This document shows, piece by piece, positions 22,510 through 32,900 of a stretch of DNA of 64,000 nt (positions are counted from its first letter, which is position 1; the number at the start of each line of letters is the position of its first letter). The stretch covers positions 1 through 64,000 of the forward strand of contig CAVVWN010000015.1 in NCBI GenBank assembly GCA_963752045.1, read 5' to 3'. A program made the translations under genes and the position numbers. Under the pieces are notes generated by a model. The model searched no databases and was not told the origin of the DNA. It saw only the letters and a program-made list of their open reading frames with translations. This stretch comes from DATKDF01 sp963752045 (GTDB lineage Bacteria; Acidobacteriota; Vicinamibacteria; Vicinamibacterales; SCN-69-37).

Positions 22510-23091
22510 ATGCCGAAGATGCCGACCCTGAGTCTTGTCGCCGTGCTTGCCCTCTCGACCGTCCTCGCGGCGGCCGACGTCAAGGTCAAGACGGCCGTCG
22601 ACAAGGACTTCGATTTCAAGGGCCTGACGACGTACGCGTGGCACCCCGACGGGATCGGGGACGTCAAGGTGCTCCAGAACACGAAGGACGATGCGGCCGA
22701 TCTGAAGGCGCGGTTCGAGCCCATCTTCATCGAGTCGCTGACGCGTGGGCTCGCCAGCCGGAACCTGACCCTCGTCACAGACCGCTCGCCGGATCTCTAC
22801 GTCAACTACTACCTGCTCATCGGTCCCGGCTCGTCGAGCCAGAACATGGCGATGTTCCTGCCGCCCATCAGCTACTGGGGGCTGCCCGCGTTCGTGCCGG
22901 CGACGACATCTCTGCAGATCTACGAGCAGGGCTCGCTCGTGATCGACGTCTCGTCGGTCGCGCGGGGCACGATCGTCTGGCGCGGCCTGGCCGTGGCCGA
23001 AGTGGACCGGGGTCGCACCGAAGCGGAGCGTGCCCAACGGATTCGTGACGGCATCGCCTCGCTCATGAAGAAGTTCCCGTCCACCAGGTAG
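22510..23091 (+). CDS. DUF4136 secreted protein
   Basis: 193 residues with GAGGAG upstream of the ATG. A signal peptide occupies residues about 1-22. DFDFKGLTTYAWHPDG, the later LYVNYYLLIG and the C-terminal ERAQRIRDGIASLMKKFP are the hallmarks of DUF4136 proteins, usually periplasmic or lipoprotein. There is no lipobox here. Function unknown. It lies 33 bases before the MscS channel gene and is probably cotranscribed with it. Confidence 0.8.
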   Translation: MPKMPTLSLVAVLALSTVLAAADVKVKTAVDKDFDFKGLTTYAWHPDGIGDVKVLQNTKDDAADLKARFEPIFIESLTRGLASRNLTLVTDRSPDLYVNYYLLIGPGSSSQNMAMFLPPISYWGLPAFVPATTSLQIYEQGSLVIDVSSVARGTIVWRGLAVAEVDRGRTEAERAQRIRDGIASLMKKFPSTR

Positions 23092-23124
23092 ACGCCCGTC
23101 AGTTCCAGTCGAGGGACACATATC

Positions 23125-24834
23125 GTGGCCTTACTGAGACACCGCCTCCAGACCCTGATCGCCGCGCTGGCGATAGTACTCATGCTGCCGGGCGCTGCGG
23201 CGGCCCAGACGGACCAGACCGCGCCGCCACCTGCTACCAGTCCCGTACCGCTCGCACCTGCCGCCCAGCCCGCGCCCGTTCGGATTGGCGGCGACACGGT
23301 CATCTTCATTCCTGTCGGGCTCGGCGGCTTCACCGCTGAACAGCGGGCGGCCCGCATCGAAGGGGTGCTCGCCCAGGTCATCGACGACGAATCGGTGGCC
23401 GGACTGCCCGTCCGCATCGAAGAGGTCGACAACACCACGCAGCTTCTCGTCGGCCAGTATCAGGTGGTCACCGTCACCGAGCCGGACGCCCAGGCCGTGG
23501 GTGTCGGGCGAGGCCTGATCGCGCAAACCTGGGCGCAGTTGATCCAGGACGCGCTCGCCGTCGAGCGCGAACGCTACTCTCCCGAGGCCCTGATTCGGGG
23601 CGGCATCGCGGCGGCGGTTGCTACGCTGCTGCTCGTCGGCGTGCTGTGGCTCTGGCGGCGCGGCGCCCGGATAATCCGGAAGCTCATGCGGCAGACCCTC
23701 CGACACAACCTGGAGCGGTTCAGGGCCCACCGCATCGACCCGAAGTCGGTCCGCACGATTCAGCTGCTCGCAGAACAGACGATCACCGTCGCCAGCATCA
23801 TCGTGCTGTTGCTCGTGCTCGATATCTACCTCACGTTCGTGCTGGGCCGCTTCCCCTGGACGCGCGGCTTCGCGCTGGCGCTCCTCGACATGCTGCTGAG
23901 CCCCGTGTCGCTCGGGTTCCGGGCGCTCGTCGGCTACCTGCCGAGCGCCTTCTTCCTGCTGTTCATCGCGTTCGTGACGCTCTACGCCGTCCGCTTCACA
24001 AAGGTCTTTTTCGACGCAATCGACGACGGCCGGCTGGAGTTCACGTCGTTTCCGGCCGACTGGGCCGACCCGACGTTCAAGAGCGCGCGCATGGTGATCG
24101 TCGCCTTCGCCCTGGTGGTGGCGTTTCCGTACCTGCCGGGCTCGAGCTCACCGGCGTTCACGGGCGTGTCGGTGTTCGCCGGTGTCCTGCTGTCACTCGC
24201 CTCCTCATCGTCGCTGTCGAACATGATTGCCGGCCTCGTGCTGACCTACGCGAACGCCTACAAGGTGGGCGACCGCGTGCAGGTGGGCGGAACGGTCGGC
24301 GATGTCGTCGAGCGCGGGCTGCTGGCCACCCGCGTCCGCACGATCAAGAACGAGGACGTGGTGGTGCCGAACGCCGTGGTGCTGGGCGGCCAGATCGTCA
24401 ACTACTCGGCCATCATCGAAGACCACGGCCTCATCCTGCACACGAGCGTGACGATCGGATACGACGCGCCGTGGCGGCAGATCCACGAGTTGCTGTTGTC
24501 GGCCGGGAAGGCAACCGAGGGTGTCGTCGAGGCACCCGAACCGTTCGTGCTGCAGACGGGCCTCGAGGACTTCTACGTGACGTACCAGCTCAACGTCTAC
24601 GTCAACCAGGCCAAGGGCATCGCACGGATCTACTCGGACCTGCACGCGAACATCCAGGACAAGTTCAACGAGGCCGGCGTCGAGATCATGTCGCCGCACT
24701 ACTCGACGCTGCGCGACGGGAACGCGATCGCCATCCCGGAATCGTACCGGCCGAAGCACTACGAGCCACCGCCCTTCAAGATCGCGGGCCGGATGGAAGC
24801 GTCCGGCCCGAAGGGCGACCGCGGCAACGGCTGA
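23125..24834 (+). CDS. MscS-family mechanosensitive ion channel
   Basis: 569 residues with a GTG start. A signal peptide (about 1-27) and a Pro-rich linker precede a periplasmic region (about 45-140). At least four membrane spans follow (about 155-175, 215-250, 265-300, 325-350). The pore-lining helix is Ala/Gly/Ser rich (VFAGVLLSLASSSSLSNMIAGLVLTYANAYKVGDRVQVGG), followed by the beta domain with KNEDVVVPNAVVLGGQIVNYS. The C-terminus is a cytoplasmic domain. The larger than minimal size suggests an MscK/YnaI-like subfamily. Role: release of solutes on osmotic downshift. Confidence 0.9.
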   Translation: MALLRHRLQTLIAALAIVLMLPGAAAAQTDQTAPPPATSPVPLAPAAQPAPVRIGGDTVIFIPVGLGGFTAEQRAARIEGVLAQVIDDESVAGLPVRIEEVDNTTQLLVGQYQVVTVTEPDAQAVGVGRGLIAQTWAQLIQDALAVERERYSPEALIRGGIAAAVATLLLVGVLWLWRRGARIIRKLMRQTLRHNLERFRAHRIDPKSVRTIQLLAEQTITVASIIVLLLVLDIYLTFVLGRFPWTRGFALALLDMLLSPVSLGFRALVGYLPSAFFLLFIAFVTLYAVRFTKVFFDAIDDGRLEFTSFPADWADPTFKSARMVIVAFALVVAFPYLPGSSSPAFTGVSVFAGVLLSLASSSSLSNMIAGLVLTYANAYKVGDRVQVGGTVGDVVERGLLATRVRTIKNEDVVVPNAVVLGGQIVNYSAIIEDHGLILHTSVTIGYDAPWRQIHELLLSAGKATEGVVEAPEPFVLQTGLEDFYVTYQLNVYVNQAKGIARIYSDLHANIQDKFNEAGVEIMSPHYSTLRDGNAIAIPESYRPKHYEPPPFKIAGRMEASGPKGDRGNG

Positions 24835-24858
24835 AGCCAGCGCCCGCCCCGGGGCGGC

Positions 24859-26793
24859 TCACTCGACGACGAGCAACCGGATCCACGGATCGACGCCGGC
24901 CCACACGGCGCCGAGCATGATCGCCACGGCACCAAGCTTCACCGGCCAGCGAGACGACCCCGCCCACGCCACGCCGAGCGCCGCCAGGAGCGCCAGCGCC
25001 GGAAACGCCGCGAAATGGGACCGGAGCGCGACCGGCGTGACCACGCCCACGCCAAGGAAGAACAGGCACGCGCCCAGCCAGGCCGCCAGCATCAGGGTCA
25101 GCCGCCGCGGTGCCGCTCGCCCGGCGAGCCTCCAGAGGCCGAGGGCCGCCGCGAAGACGGCCGGCAGCCCGAAGAAGCGAACGAGGTCCCGGGGGAAGAG
25201 CGCCAGCCGAGGCAGAATCGCCACGCCGGCCGCATCCGTGCGCACGGCGGCTTCGGAGATCACCCTGGGCAGCTCGGTCACGTACGTCGACGCAAACCAG
25301 GCGTAGTAGAGGACGAACGACCCGATGCCGGCGGCGATCGCCGCCACCCACACGCCGCGCGCGGCGCCGCGGAGCTCCGGACCTCCCCGCCAGCGGTAGA
25401 GCACCGCCGTGCCCGCCATGACCGTCACCAGAATGGCCGACGTGCTGGGGTGCGCAAGCAGGGCGGCGGCGGCCACGAGCGACAACGCGACGACGGACCG
25501 GCGGCGCTGCGAGTCGACCGGCAAGGCCACCAGCATGGCAAGCGCGGCGACGCCGAGCGGCTGGGCAAACGCGTTGGTCAGGTTGCCCCAGGTCATGATC
25601 CACGCGGTGACGGGCATGAGGTGATACCAGACGACCGCGCCGAGCGCGACCCGCGCGTCGTCCAGCGTGCGGACCACCATCCAATACAGCATCACGGCCG
25701 CCGTGGCGTCGGTCACCGTGACGACGATACGAAGCAGCTCCAGGCGCCCGGCCGTGTCGGGCGTGAAGACCGAAAACGGTGCCGACACGAGGTACAGCAG
25801 GATCGGATACGGAAAGGCGAACGCCCCCGGTGCAACGGACGTGAAATAGAACTGCCCGCCGAGGACGTACTCGAATCGATGCGCGTGAAACAGCCCGTCG
25901 CCGACCGGCATGCTCGGATGCAGCAACACCAGCAGCTTCAGGAAACCCGCCACGAGCGACACCCCGACCGCCGCGCGGGCGATGGCCCCGATGGGCGCGC
26001 CCCGGCCACGGTCGACGATCCCGACGAGCACCACCGCGCCGACGACCAGACCCGCGGCGAGTGACGGCACGAGCCAGGCGTAATCACCGTAGATTGCGAA
26101 GCCGCGGGTCATCGCCCATGCCTGGCCGACCGACCCGAGCATGGCCAGCGCCAGGAGCGGAACGCCGCGGACGCCGACGAGCCACAAGCCCAGGCTCATC
26201 ACCACCGCCGCGAGCACGCCGGCAAAGAGCGCCGGCCGGGGCGGCCCGGGCCGCCCGACCGGCTCGAGCGACATCGACGTGATGGAGATGCCCAACTGAC
26301 GGGTGTCACCCGGGGACGGCACGAACGAGGGCACCACGTCGAGCGTCAGGCCGAGACCCGCACCGTCGGCCCGGCTGGGTATCGTCACCTCCAGCCGCTC
26401 GTCGTCTCGGGTGAGCGTGTGCTCGTGGACGACCACGCCGTCGACTGAGACAATCACGTGCGGCACGGCCACGCCGGGCGGCCGCCAGACCGAAGCGACG
26501 GCTGTCCACCGCCACGGCACGCGACGGTCGAGCCCGGCGAGCGTGACCTCCGCGTGAGGCCCCGTCCACACCCAACTGCGGTCGCTGTTCGCTTCGCGCG
26601 GATAGAAGCCGGTCGTGACCTGGCCCAAGATGCGGTCCTTGTCGAAGGCCAGCGGCCAAGCCGCCGCATAGGCAGCGACGAGCACCGTGACGAACACGGC
26701 AACGGACACACACATCGCCAGCAGGCCCGACAACCAGCCGCGCCGGCCGCCGCTGGGGGCGTCAGGCACCGTTCCTGTCGACTCCTGGGACAC
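24859..26793 (-). CDS. Large polytopic membrane protein, GT-C-like
   Basis: 644 residues. One N-terminal span (about 22-48) is followed by an extracytoplasmic beta-rich domain (about 55-170). Ten or more membrane spans run to the C-terminus, with charged loops such as LHPSMPVGDGLFHAHRFEYV. The topology resembles GT-C glycosyltransferases or other polyprenyl-linked sugar enzymes, but the catalytic Asp motif is not certain. It starts ten bases after the stop of the amidohydrolase gene on the same strand, so the two may be cotranscribed. Function not recognised. Confidence 0.6.
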   Translation of the reverse strand: MSQESTGTVPDAPSGGRRGWLSGLLAMCVSVAVFVTVLVAAYAAAWPLAFDKDRILGQVTTGFYPREANSDRSWVWTGPHAEVTLAGLDRRVPWRWTAVASVWRPPGVAVPHVIVSVDGVVVHEHTLTRDDERLEVTIPSRADGAGLGLTLDVVPSFVPSPGDTRQLGISITSMSLEPVGRPGPPRPALFAGVLAAVVMSLGLWLVGVRGVPLLALAMLGSVGQAWAMTRGFAIYGDYAWLVPSLAAGLVVGAVVLVGIVDRGRGAPIGAIARAAVGVSLVAGFLKLLVLLHPSMPVGDGLFHAHRFEYVLGGQFYFTSVAPGAFAFPYPILLYLVSAPFSVFTPDTAGRLELLRIVVTVTDATAAVMLYWMVVRTLDDARVALGAVVWYHLMPVTAWIMTWGNLTNAFAQPLGVAALAMLVALPVDSQRRRSVVALSLVAAAALLAHPSTSAILVTVMAGTAVLYRWRGGPELRGAARGVWVAAIAAGIGSFVLYYAWFASTYVTELPRVISEAAVRTDAAGVAILPRLALFPRDLVRFFGLPAVFAAALGLWRLAGRAAPRRLTLMLAAWLGACLFFLGVGVVTPVALRSHFAAFPALALLAALGVAWAGSSRWPVKLGAVAIMLGAVWAGVDPWIRLLVVE

Positions 26794-26802
26794 GGGCGCT
26801 TC

Positions 26803-28560
26803 CTAGCGGCTCGGCTCGGCCTGGTAGACGACGCGACCGGCGACGATCGTCAGCTGACAGGTCAGGTGCTGCAGGTCATCACTCGGGATCGTGTACGGGT
26901 TGCGATCCCATACCGCGATGTCGGCCTCCTTGCCGACCTCGAGCGAACCGATGCGGTCTTCGAGGAAGAGCTGACGGGCCGCCCAGATCGTGTAGGAGCG
27001 CAGTGCCGCATGGATGTCGATGGCCTCGGCCGTACCGAAGGCCGTCTCACCGTACGTGCCTCGGAGGGTCTTGCGCACGACCGACGACCAGAGCCCGTAC
27101 CGGGCTGGATACGGTGTCACGCTGTAGTCGGAACCGCCCGCCCAGATCACGCCCTTCTTCAGGTAGGTCTGAAACGGCATCAGCCTGGCGGAGCGCGCCG
27201 GGCCGAAGTTGCCGGCATACGTGTCGCCGATCCACCACATGAACGGCGCCTGCGCCTCCGGATACGCCGCGTCGTAGGTCTTCTGCAGCTCGGCCATCAC
27301 GTCGATGGCGTGATCGGTCGGGATGTTGGCGTGGATGATCGAGTGGCGCAGCCCGCGCGTGGGTTTCCGGCGCAGGACGTCCGCGTACGTGTCCACCACC
27401 CAGTCAATGCCCCGATCGCCAACCGCGTGCGTGCCGACGTGGATGCCGGCGTCGTGGATCCGCCGGACCTGCTCGCGATAGACCTCTGGGTCGGTCGTCG
27501 GATAACCGGCATTGCCGGCCTCGGTCTTCGTCGACTCGATGTTCCAGTCGTCGTGCATCCAGCCCGTGCGCGCGCCGCCGCTGCCGTCGATGTAGAGCTT
27601 CACGCCGCCCGACGTGAGCATGCCGTCGCCGAGCGTGGCCGGCAGCCTCGGGTATTCGGCCATCTGGCGAATGGTCTCTTCGACGGACTCGACGGTTCGG
27701 CCGCCGCGCCAGAGCGCGAACATCCGCACGGTGAGCGTGCCGTCCTCGAGCATCTGACGGTACTCGTCGAAGCGACCGGCGTTGACGCCGGGGTCCTTGA
27801 CCGCCGTCATGCCCTCGCGATTGAAGTTGGCGAAGGTGACGGCCAACCCGGCGCGCACATCGCCGCCCCGGCCGCGTCCTCGGCCACCGCCCCTGCCACC
27901 CGACATCGAGCGGGTCACCAGGCCGGTGGCCGATTCCTTCATCAGGCCGGTGGGCGTGCCGTCGGCGTCACGTTCGATCGTCCCGGCTGGTGGGTCCGGC
28001 GTCTCGCGGGTCACCCCGGCCAGTTTCAGTGCAAGGCTGTTACCCACGCCGTAGTGTCCCGTCGTGTGCGTCAGCCACACGGGATTGTCCGGCGAGACGA
28101 CGTCGAGGTCGGATGCGCGCAGGAACCGGCCTTCGGTGAGCTTCCCTTCGTCCCACCCGCGGCCGCGAACCCACTCGCCGGGCGGGTGCGACATCACTTC
28201 GGCCCGCAGCCGTGCCTGAAGATCGGCAATCGTCCGGATGTCCGGGTCGCTCAGGTCGAGCTGGTCCGACGGGGGCGACACGTGGAGGTGCGTGTCGATC
28301 AGGCCCGGCGTGGCGGTGCGTCCCGCCAGGTCGACCACCGTCGTACGCTCGCCGGCCAGCCGGCGGACGTCAGCAGTGGAGCCGACCGCCACGATCTTCC
28401 CCGCGCGGACGGCGACGGCCTCGGCGATGGAGTCGTTGGGGTCGACGGTGAGGACGATGCCGTTGACGAGGACGAGGTCGGCCGGCTCCTGCTGGCCGGC
28501 AACGGTCCAGGCGGCGGACAGACTGGCAATGGAAACGGCGAAGGCGAGCCATCGGCGCAT
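26803..28560 (-). CDS. Exported amidohydrolase (YtcJ-like, amidohydrolase 3)
   Basis: 585 residues with a signal peptide (about 1-22). LVLVNGIVLTVDPNDSIAEAVAV and ATPGLIDTHLHVSP are the characteristic start of the metal-dependent amidohydrolase superfamily; the HLH pair binds metal. GIHVGTHAVGDRGIDWVVD and HSIIHANIP add further histidines. The C-terminal composite sheet has GSLEVGKEADIAVWDRNPY. A Gly/Arg-rich insert (GGRGGGRGRGRGG) near residue 220 is unusual and probably a loop. It would hydrolyse C-N bonds in the periplasm; the substrate cannot be told. Confidence 0.85.
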   Translation of the reverse strand: MRRWLAFAVSIASLSAAWTVAGQQEPADLVLVNGIVLTVDPNDSIAEAVAVRAGKIVAVGSTADVRRLAGERTTVVDLAGRTATPGLIDTHLHVSPPSDQLDLSDPDIRTIADLQARLRAEVMSHPPGEWVRGRGWDEGKLTEGRFLRASDLDVVSPDNPVWLTHTTGHYGVGNSLALKLAGVTRETPDPPAGTIERDADGTPTGLMKESATGLVTRSMSGGRGGGRGRGRGGDVRAGLAVTFANFNREGMTAVKDPGVNAGRFDEYRQMLEDGTLTVRMFALWRGGRTVESVEETIRQMAEYPRLPATLGDGMLTSGGVKLYIDGSGGARTGWMHDDWNIESTKTEAGNAGYPTTDPEVYREQVRRIHDAGIHVGTHAVGDRGIDWVVDTYADVLRRKPTRGLRHSIIHANIPTDHAIDVMAELQKTYDAAYPEAQAPFMWWIGDTYAGNFGPARSARLMPFQTYLKKGVIWAGGSDYSVTPYPARYGLWSSVVRKTLRGTYGETAFGTAEAIDIHAALRSYTIWAARQLFLEDRIGSLEVGKEADIAVWDRNPYTIPSDDLQHLTCQLTIVAGRVVYQAEPSR

Positions 28561-28655
28561 GGTCCGCCCATTCTAGCTCCGGGCGCTGGGCTCCTGCTCC
28601 GGGCCAGACGGGCGGTCCCGGCTCACGGGACCCGGCGACAGGACCCCTTCCTGCC

Positions 28656-29921
28656 CTAGCCCGGAAACCGCCCGAGGGCGACGAGCAGACGCAGGCGCGC
28701 CCGCTGGAGGGAATTCTCGGCGATCGTCGCCAGCGTTTCCCGGTCGCGGGCCGAGCGCTGGGCATCGATGAGCTCGATGTTGGTCGTTGCGCCCACCTCG
28801 AAAACCGTGCCCGTGATGGTGAGCACCTCGTTGGCCTCGCGCGCCGCCTGCCGGGCGTACTCGAACGCGCGCTCGAGGTAGCCGACCGAGGCCTGCGCTT
28901 CGCGCACTTCAGCGCGGGCTCGAATCTCCAGCTCGGTCAGCTCGATCTTCGTCGCGTCGAGCACGATCTCTCGCTCGCGGGTGACGGCACGCTGGAGTCC
29001 ACCCAGGTAGATCGGCTGCGTCACCGAAAAGACCAGCCGCCAGCTCCCCGAGGGCTGAAAGAAGCTGGCAGGGGTGAGGTACTGCGGGGCGAACGACACG
29101 GTGGCATACGGCGAGACGTCTTTCCAGCTGTCGCGCACGACGCGCTCGGCCGACCGGATGATGGCGCCCTGCGTGACCAGGTCGGGCCGGGCGGCCATCC
29201 ATGCGGTGTCATCAATCGTCGCCGGCACGTCGAATACCGGGTCACCCGAGATGTCCACCGGCCCGTCCTCGGCGAGAATGACGCCGAGCGCTTCCTGTGC
29301 CTGCCGCCGCAGAAACCTCGTCCCTTCGAGCCGAGCCTGCGCGACCGAGAGCTCCTCGGCGGCGCGCAGCATGTTCAGCCGGCTGCCGACCCCGCCCTCG
29401 AGACGCCGCCGGGCGTAGTCGAGATGCGCCTGTGCGGTCTCGATGGCGCGTTCGTCCACCTCGACCTGCCGCGTGGCGGCGGCCACGGCCAGATAGGCTT
29501 CGGCGGCGGCCACGGCGATCTGGACCCGCACTTCATTGGTTGACGCGGTGACGACGTCCACCCGGTCGCGTGCCTGGCTGACCCGCGCCCAGTCGGACAG
29601 GGAAAAGACCGGCATGCTGGCCGTCGCCCCCAAGGTGAACTGACCACGTGGCACGACGGTGCTGTCGTCGAAGGCCACCCGCTTGTTGAGCAGCGTGCTG
29701 CTGAGGTTGAGCCCGACGCTCGGCAGGGTCACCGCGCGAGCCTGATCGAGCAACGCGCCAGCCTGATCGATCGACGTGGCTGCTCTGGCCAGTGTGGGAT
29801 TCCGTTCGATGGCCCGCGCCACCGCCTCATCGAAGGTCACCGTGACCATCGTCGGCGTCTGCGCTCCTGCGGCGGCCGCCACCGCCACGACCACCACCGC
29901 ACACGCCAGCACCTTCCGCAT
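28656..29921 (-). CDS. TolC-family outer membrane efflux protein
   Basis: 421 residues from the ATG at 29921 (GGAGG five bases upstream). Signal peptide about 1-20. Two repeats of long coiled-coil helices follow: VTFDEAVARAIERNPTLARAATSIDQAGALLDQARA, then ALGVI segments and a second set ending SARDRETLATIAENSLQRARLRLLVALGRFPG. This is the architecture of the outer membrane channel of tripartite pumps. Last gene of the operon with the RND pump and adaptor. Confidence 0.9.
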   Translation of the reverse strand: MRKVLACAVVVVAVAAAAGAQTPTMVTVTFDEAVARAIERNPTLARAATSIDQAGALLDQARAVTLPSVGLNLSSTLLNKRVAFDDSTVVPRGQFTLGATASMPVFSLSDWARVSQARDRVDVVTASTNEVRVQIAVAAAEAYLAVAAATRQVEVDERAIETAQAHLDYARRRLEGGVGSRLNMLRAAEELSVAQARLEGTRFLRRQAQEALGVILAEDGPVDISGDPVFDVPATIDDTAWMAARPDLVTQGAIIRSAERVVRDSWKDVSPYATVSFAPQYLTPASFFQPSGSWRLVFSVTQPIYLGGLQRAVTREREIVLDATKIELTELEIRARAEVREAQASVGYLERAFEYARQAAREANEVLTITGTVFEVGATTNIELIDAQRSARDRETLATIAENSLQRARLRLLVALGRFPG

Positions 29922-29963
29922 GACCGCCTCCATTGCCCGACTCCTGCACTCAGCGTTGTTCAT

Positions 29964-32900
29964 CTATATGACGATGTTCTCTGACGTCACGGTCCGCACG
30001 CGTCCGGGAAACAGGGAGCGAATCGTCACGTACAGCACCGGGATGAACACCACCGACAGGAACGTGGACGCCACCATGCCGCCCACCACCGTCGTACCGA
30101 CCGAGTTGCGCGCGCCGGACCCGGCTCCCGTTGCGAGCGCCAGCGGCGTGACCCCCAGGATGAACGTCAACGACGTCATCAGAATCGGCCGCAGGCGGAT
30201 CCGGGCCGCCTCGACGGCGGAGTCGACGATCGACCGGCCGCCGGCCCGGAGCTGCTCGGCGAATTCCACGATCAGGATGGAGTTTTTCGCGGCGAGGCCA
30301 ATCAGCATGACGAGGCCGATCTGGCAGAACACGTCGTTGGCGAAGCCGCGAAGCAGCTGTCCGCCGAGCGCGCCGAACACCGCCAGCGGAACCGCCAGCA
30401 GGATGATGAACGGCAGTACCCAGCTTTCGTACTGCGCCGCGAGAATCAGGAACACGAGCGCGATGCTCAGGGCGAAGATCCACAGGGCGGTCGATCCGGC
30501 CCGGATCTCCTGGAGCGCCTGACCTTCCCACGCGTACCGGAACCCGGTCGGCATGACCTCGTCGGCGATCTGCTGCATGACCCCGATGGCCTGTCCGGAG
30601 CTCACGCCGGGCAGCGTGGCGCCGGTGATCTGCGCGGACCGGAACAGGTTGAAATGACTGATGACGGCCGGTGCCGTCGTTTCACGCACGTCGACGACGG
30701 TGCTGATTGGCACCATCTCGCCACCCGCCGTCCGGGCGTAGTACCGGTCGAGCACGGACGGCTCCGACCGGAAGGCCTGGTCGGCCTGGACGTACACGCG
30801 GTACGCACGATTGTTGAAGTCGAAGTCGTTGACGTACTGCGAGCCCAGAAACACCTGCAGGGCGTCTGTGATCTCGTGTATCGGCAACCCCAGGCTGCGC
30901 GCCCGGTCCCGATCGATGTCCACGACGAGCTGCGGATCATTGGCGGTAAACGTCGTGAACGCGCCCGTCACCAGCCCCGACTGGTTCGCGCGCCCCATCA
31001 CCTGGTAGGCGACCGTGGCGAGGCCGGTGATGGGCCCGCCGGATCCATCGAGCACGTTGAACTCGAATCCACCGAGTGTCGAGAGGCCCGGCAGCGACGG
31101 CGGCGACACCGGAATGACGAGCGCGCCGGCGATGCCGCCGAGCAGCTGCGGGCGAATCCGATTCAAGACCGCGGCCATCGAATGCTCGGGGCCGGCGCGC
31201 TCCTCGAACGGTCTGAGGGGCGCGAACATGATGCCCTGGTTGGGCGCCGGGCCGGTGAACGAGAACCCGGCCACCGAGAACACGCCCAGCACCTCCGGCT
31301 GCGCGCTGATCACGCGCTCGGCCTGCATCATCATCCCGGTCGTGTATTGCAGCGAGGCGCCCGCCGGCGCCTGCACGATGGTAATGATGTACCCCTCATC
31401 CTCCTCGGGCACGAACGAACTCGGCACGAGTCCGTAGATGGACCATGTGGCCCACAGGCCCGCCGCAAACAGCAGGAGCATGGCCCACCGCCATCGAAGG
31501 GTCCAGCGCACGCTGGCCACATAGAAGCTCGTGCCGGCGTCGATGGCGCGGTTGACGGTGGTGAAGAACCAGCCGTGCGTGTGGCTCTCCTTGTCGAGCA
31601 GCAGGGCCGAGAGCGCCGGCGTGAGCGTCACCGCATTGAAGACCGACAAGACGACCGCGCAGGCGATCGTGATCGCGAACTGCTGGTACATCTGACCCGT
31701 CGTGCCCGGGAAGAACGCCACCGGCACGAAGACGGCGACGAGCACGATGCCAATGACGACGACGGCGGCAAACACCTCGCGCATCGCGTCGAGCGAGGCC
31801 CGGAACGCGCCCTTGCCGTACTCACGCATGTGCCGCTCGATGTTCTCGATGACCACGATCGCATCGTCGACGACGGTGCCGGTGGCGAGCACGACCCCGA
31901 AGAGCGTCAGCGTGTTGATCGAGAAACCGAAGAGCCGCATGAAGGCGAACGTGCCGATGAGCGACACCGGAATCGTGATGGCCGGGATGAGGGTGCTGCG
32001 CCAGTTCTGGAGGAACAGGAACAGGACCAGCACGACGAGACCGATGGCTTCGGCCAGCGTCTTGAGCACCTCCCAGATCGACTCGCGGACGACACTCACC
32101 TGCTCGAAGGCAAGCGACCAGCGGAGACCGACCGGAAACGACCGCTCGAGCCGGGCCATCTCAGCCATCACCCCGTCGAACGTTTCGATGGCGTTGGCCG
32201 TCGGCGAGAGCTGCACGCCGAAGCCCGAGGCCTCCACGCCGCCAAAGCGAAGCGCCGACGTGTAGTTCTCGGCGCCGAGCTCCACTCGTCCGATGTCGCT
32301 CACGCGCACGAGCGCGCCATCGGGCCCGGCCTCGATGACGACCTGTTCGAACTCGCGCTCGTCGGCGAGGCGGCCCTCGGCCCGTACGCTGATCTGGTAC
32401 GCCTGCCCGGGCGCGGCCGGCGAGCCGCCGATGCTGCCGGCTGCCACCTGCACGTTCTGCTCGCGAAGCGCGTTGACGACGTCGCTGCCCGTCAGGCCCC
32501 GGCCGGCCAGCTTGTCGGGGTCGAGCCACAACCGCATCGCGAACTTCCGCTCGCCGAAAATCAGGACGTTGCCGACACCAGGAACCCTGCGGATCGCGTC
32601 GCGCACGTACTGATCGATGTAGTTGCTCATGAAGAGCGAGTCGTACTGGCCGTTCTCCGCGTAGAACCCGACGCCCATGAGAAAGTCGCGCACGTACTTG
32701 TCGACCAGGATGCCGTTGGTTCGCACCTCGGCCGGCATGCGCCCCAGGGCCTGGTTCACCCGGTTCTGGACGTTGACGACCGCCAGCTCGGGGTCCGTGC
32801 CAATCTCGAAGACGACGACGATGCTCGACGCACCCGAATTGGTCGACGACGAGCTCATGTACATCATCCCGTCGACGCCGTTGATGGCCTGCTCGAGCGG

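Noticed and set aside
26458..28659. 733-codon open frame opposite the amidohydrolase and membrane protein
   Set aside because: Antisense shadow; no motif, spans the junction of two real genes.
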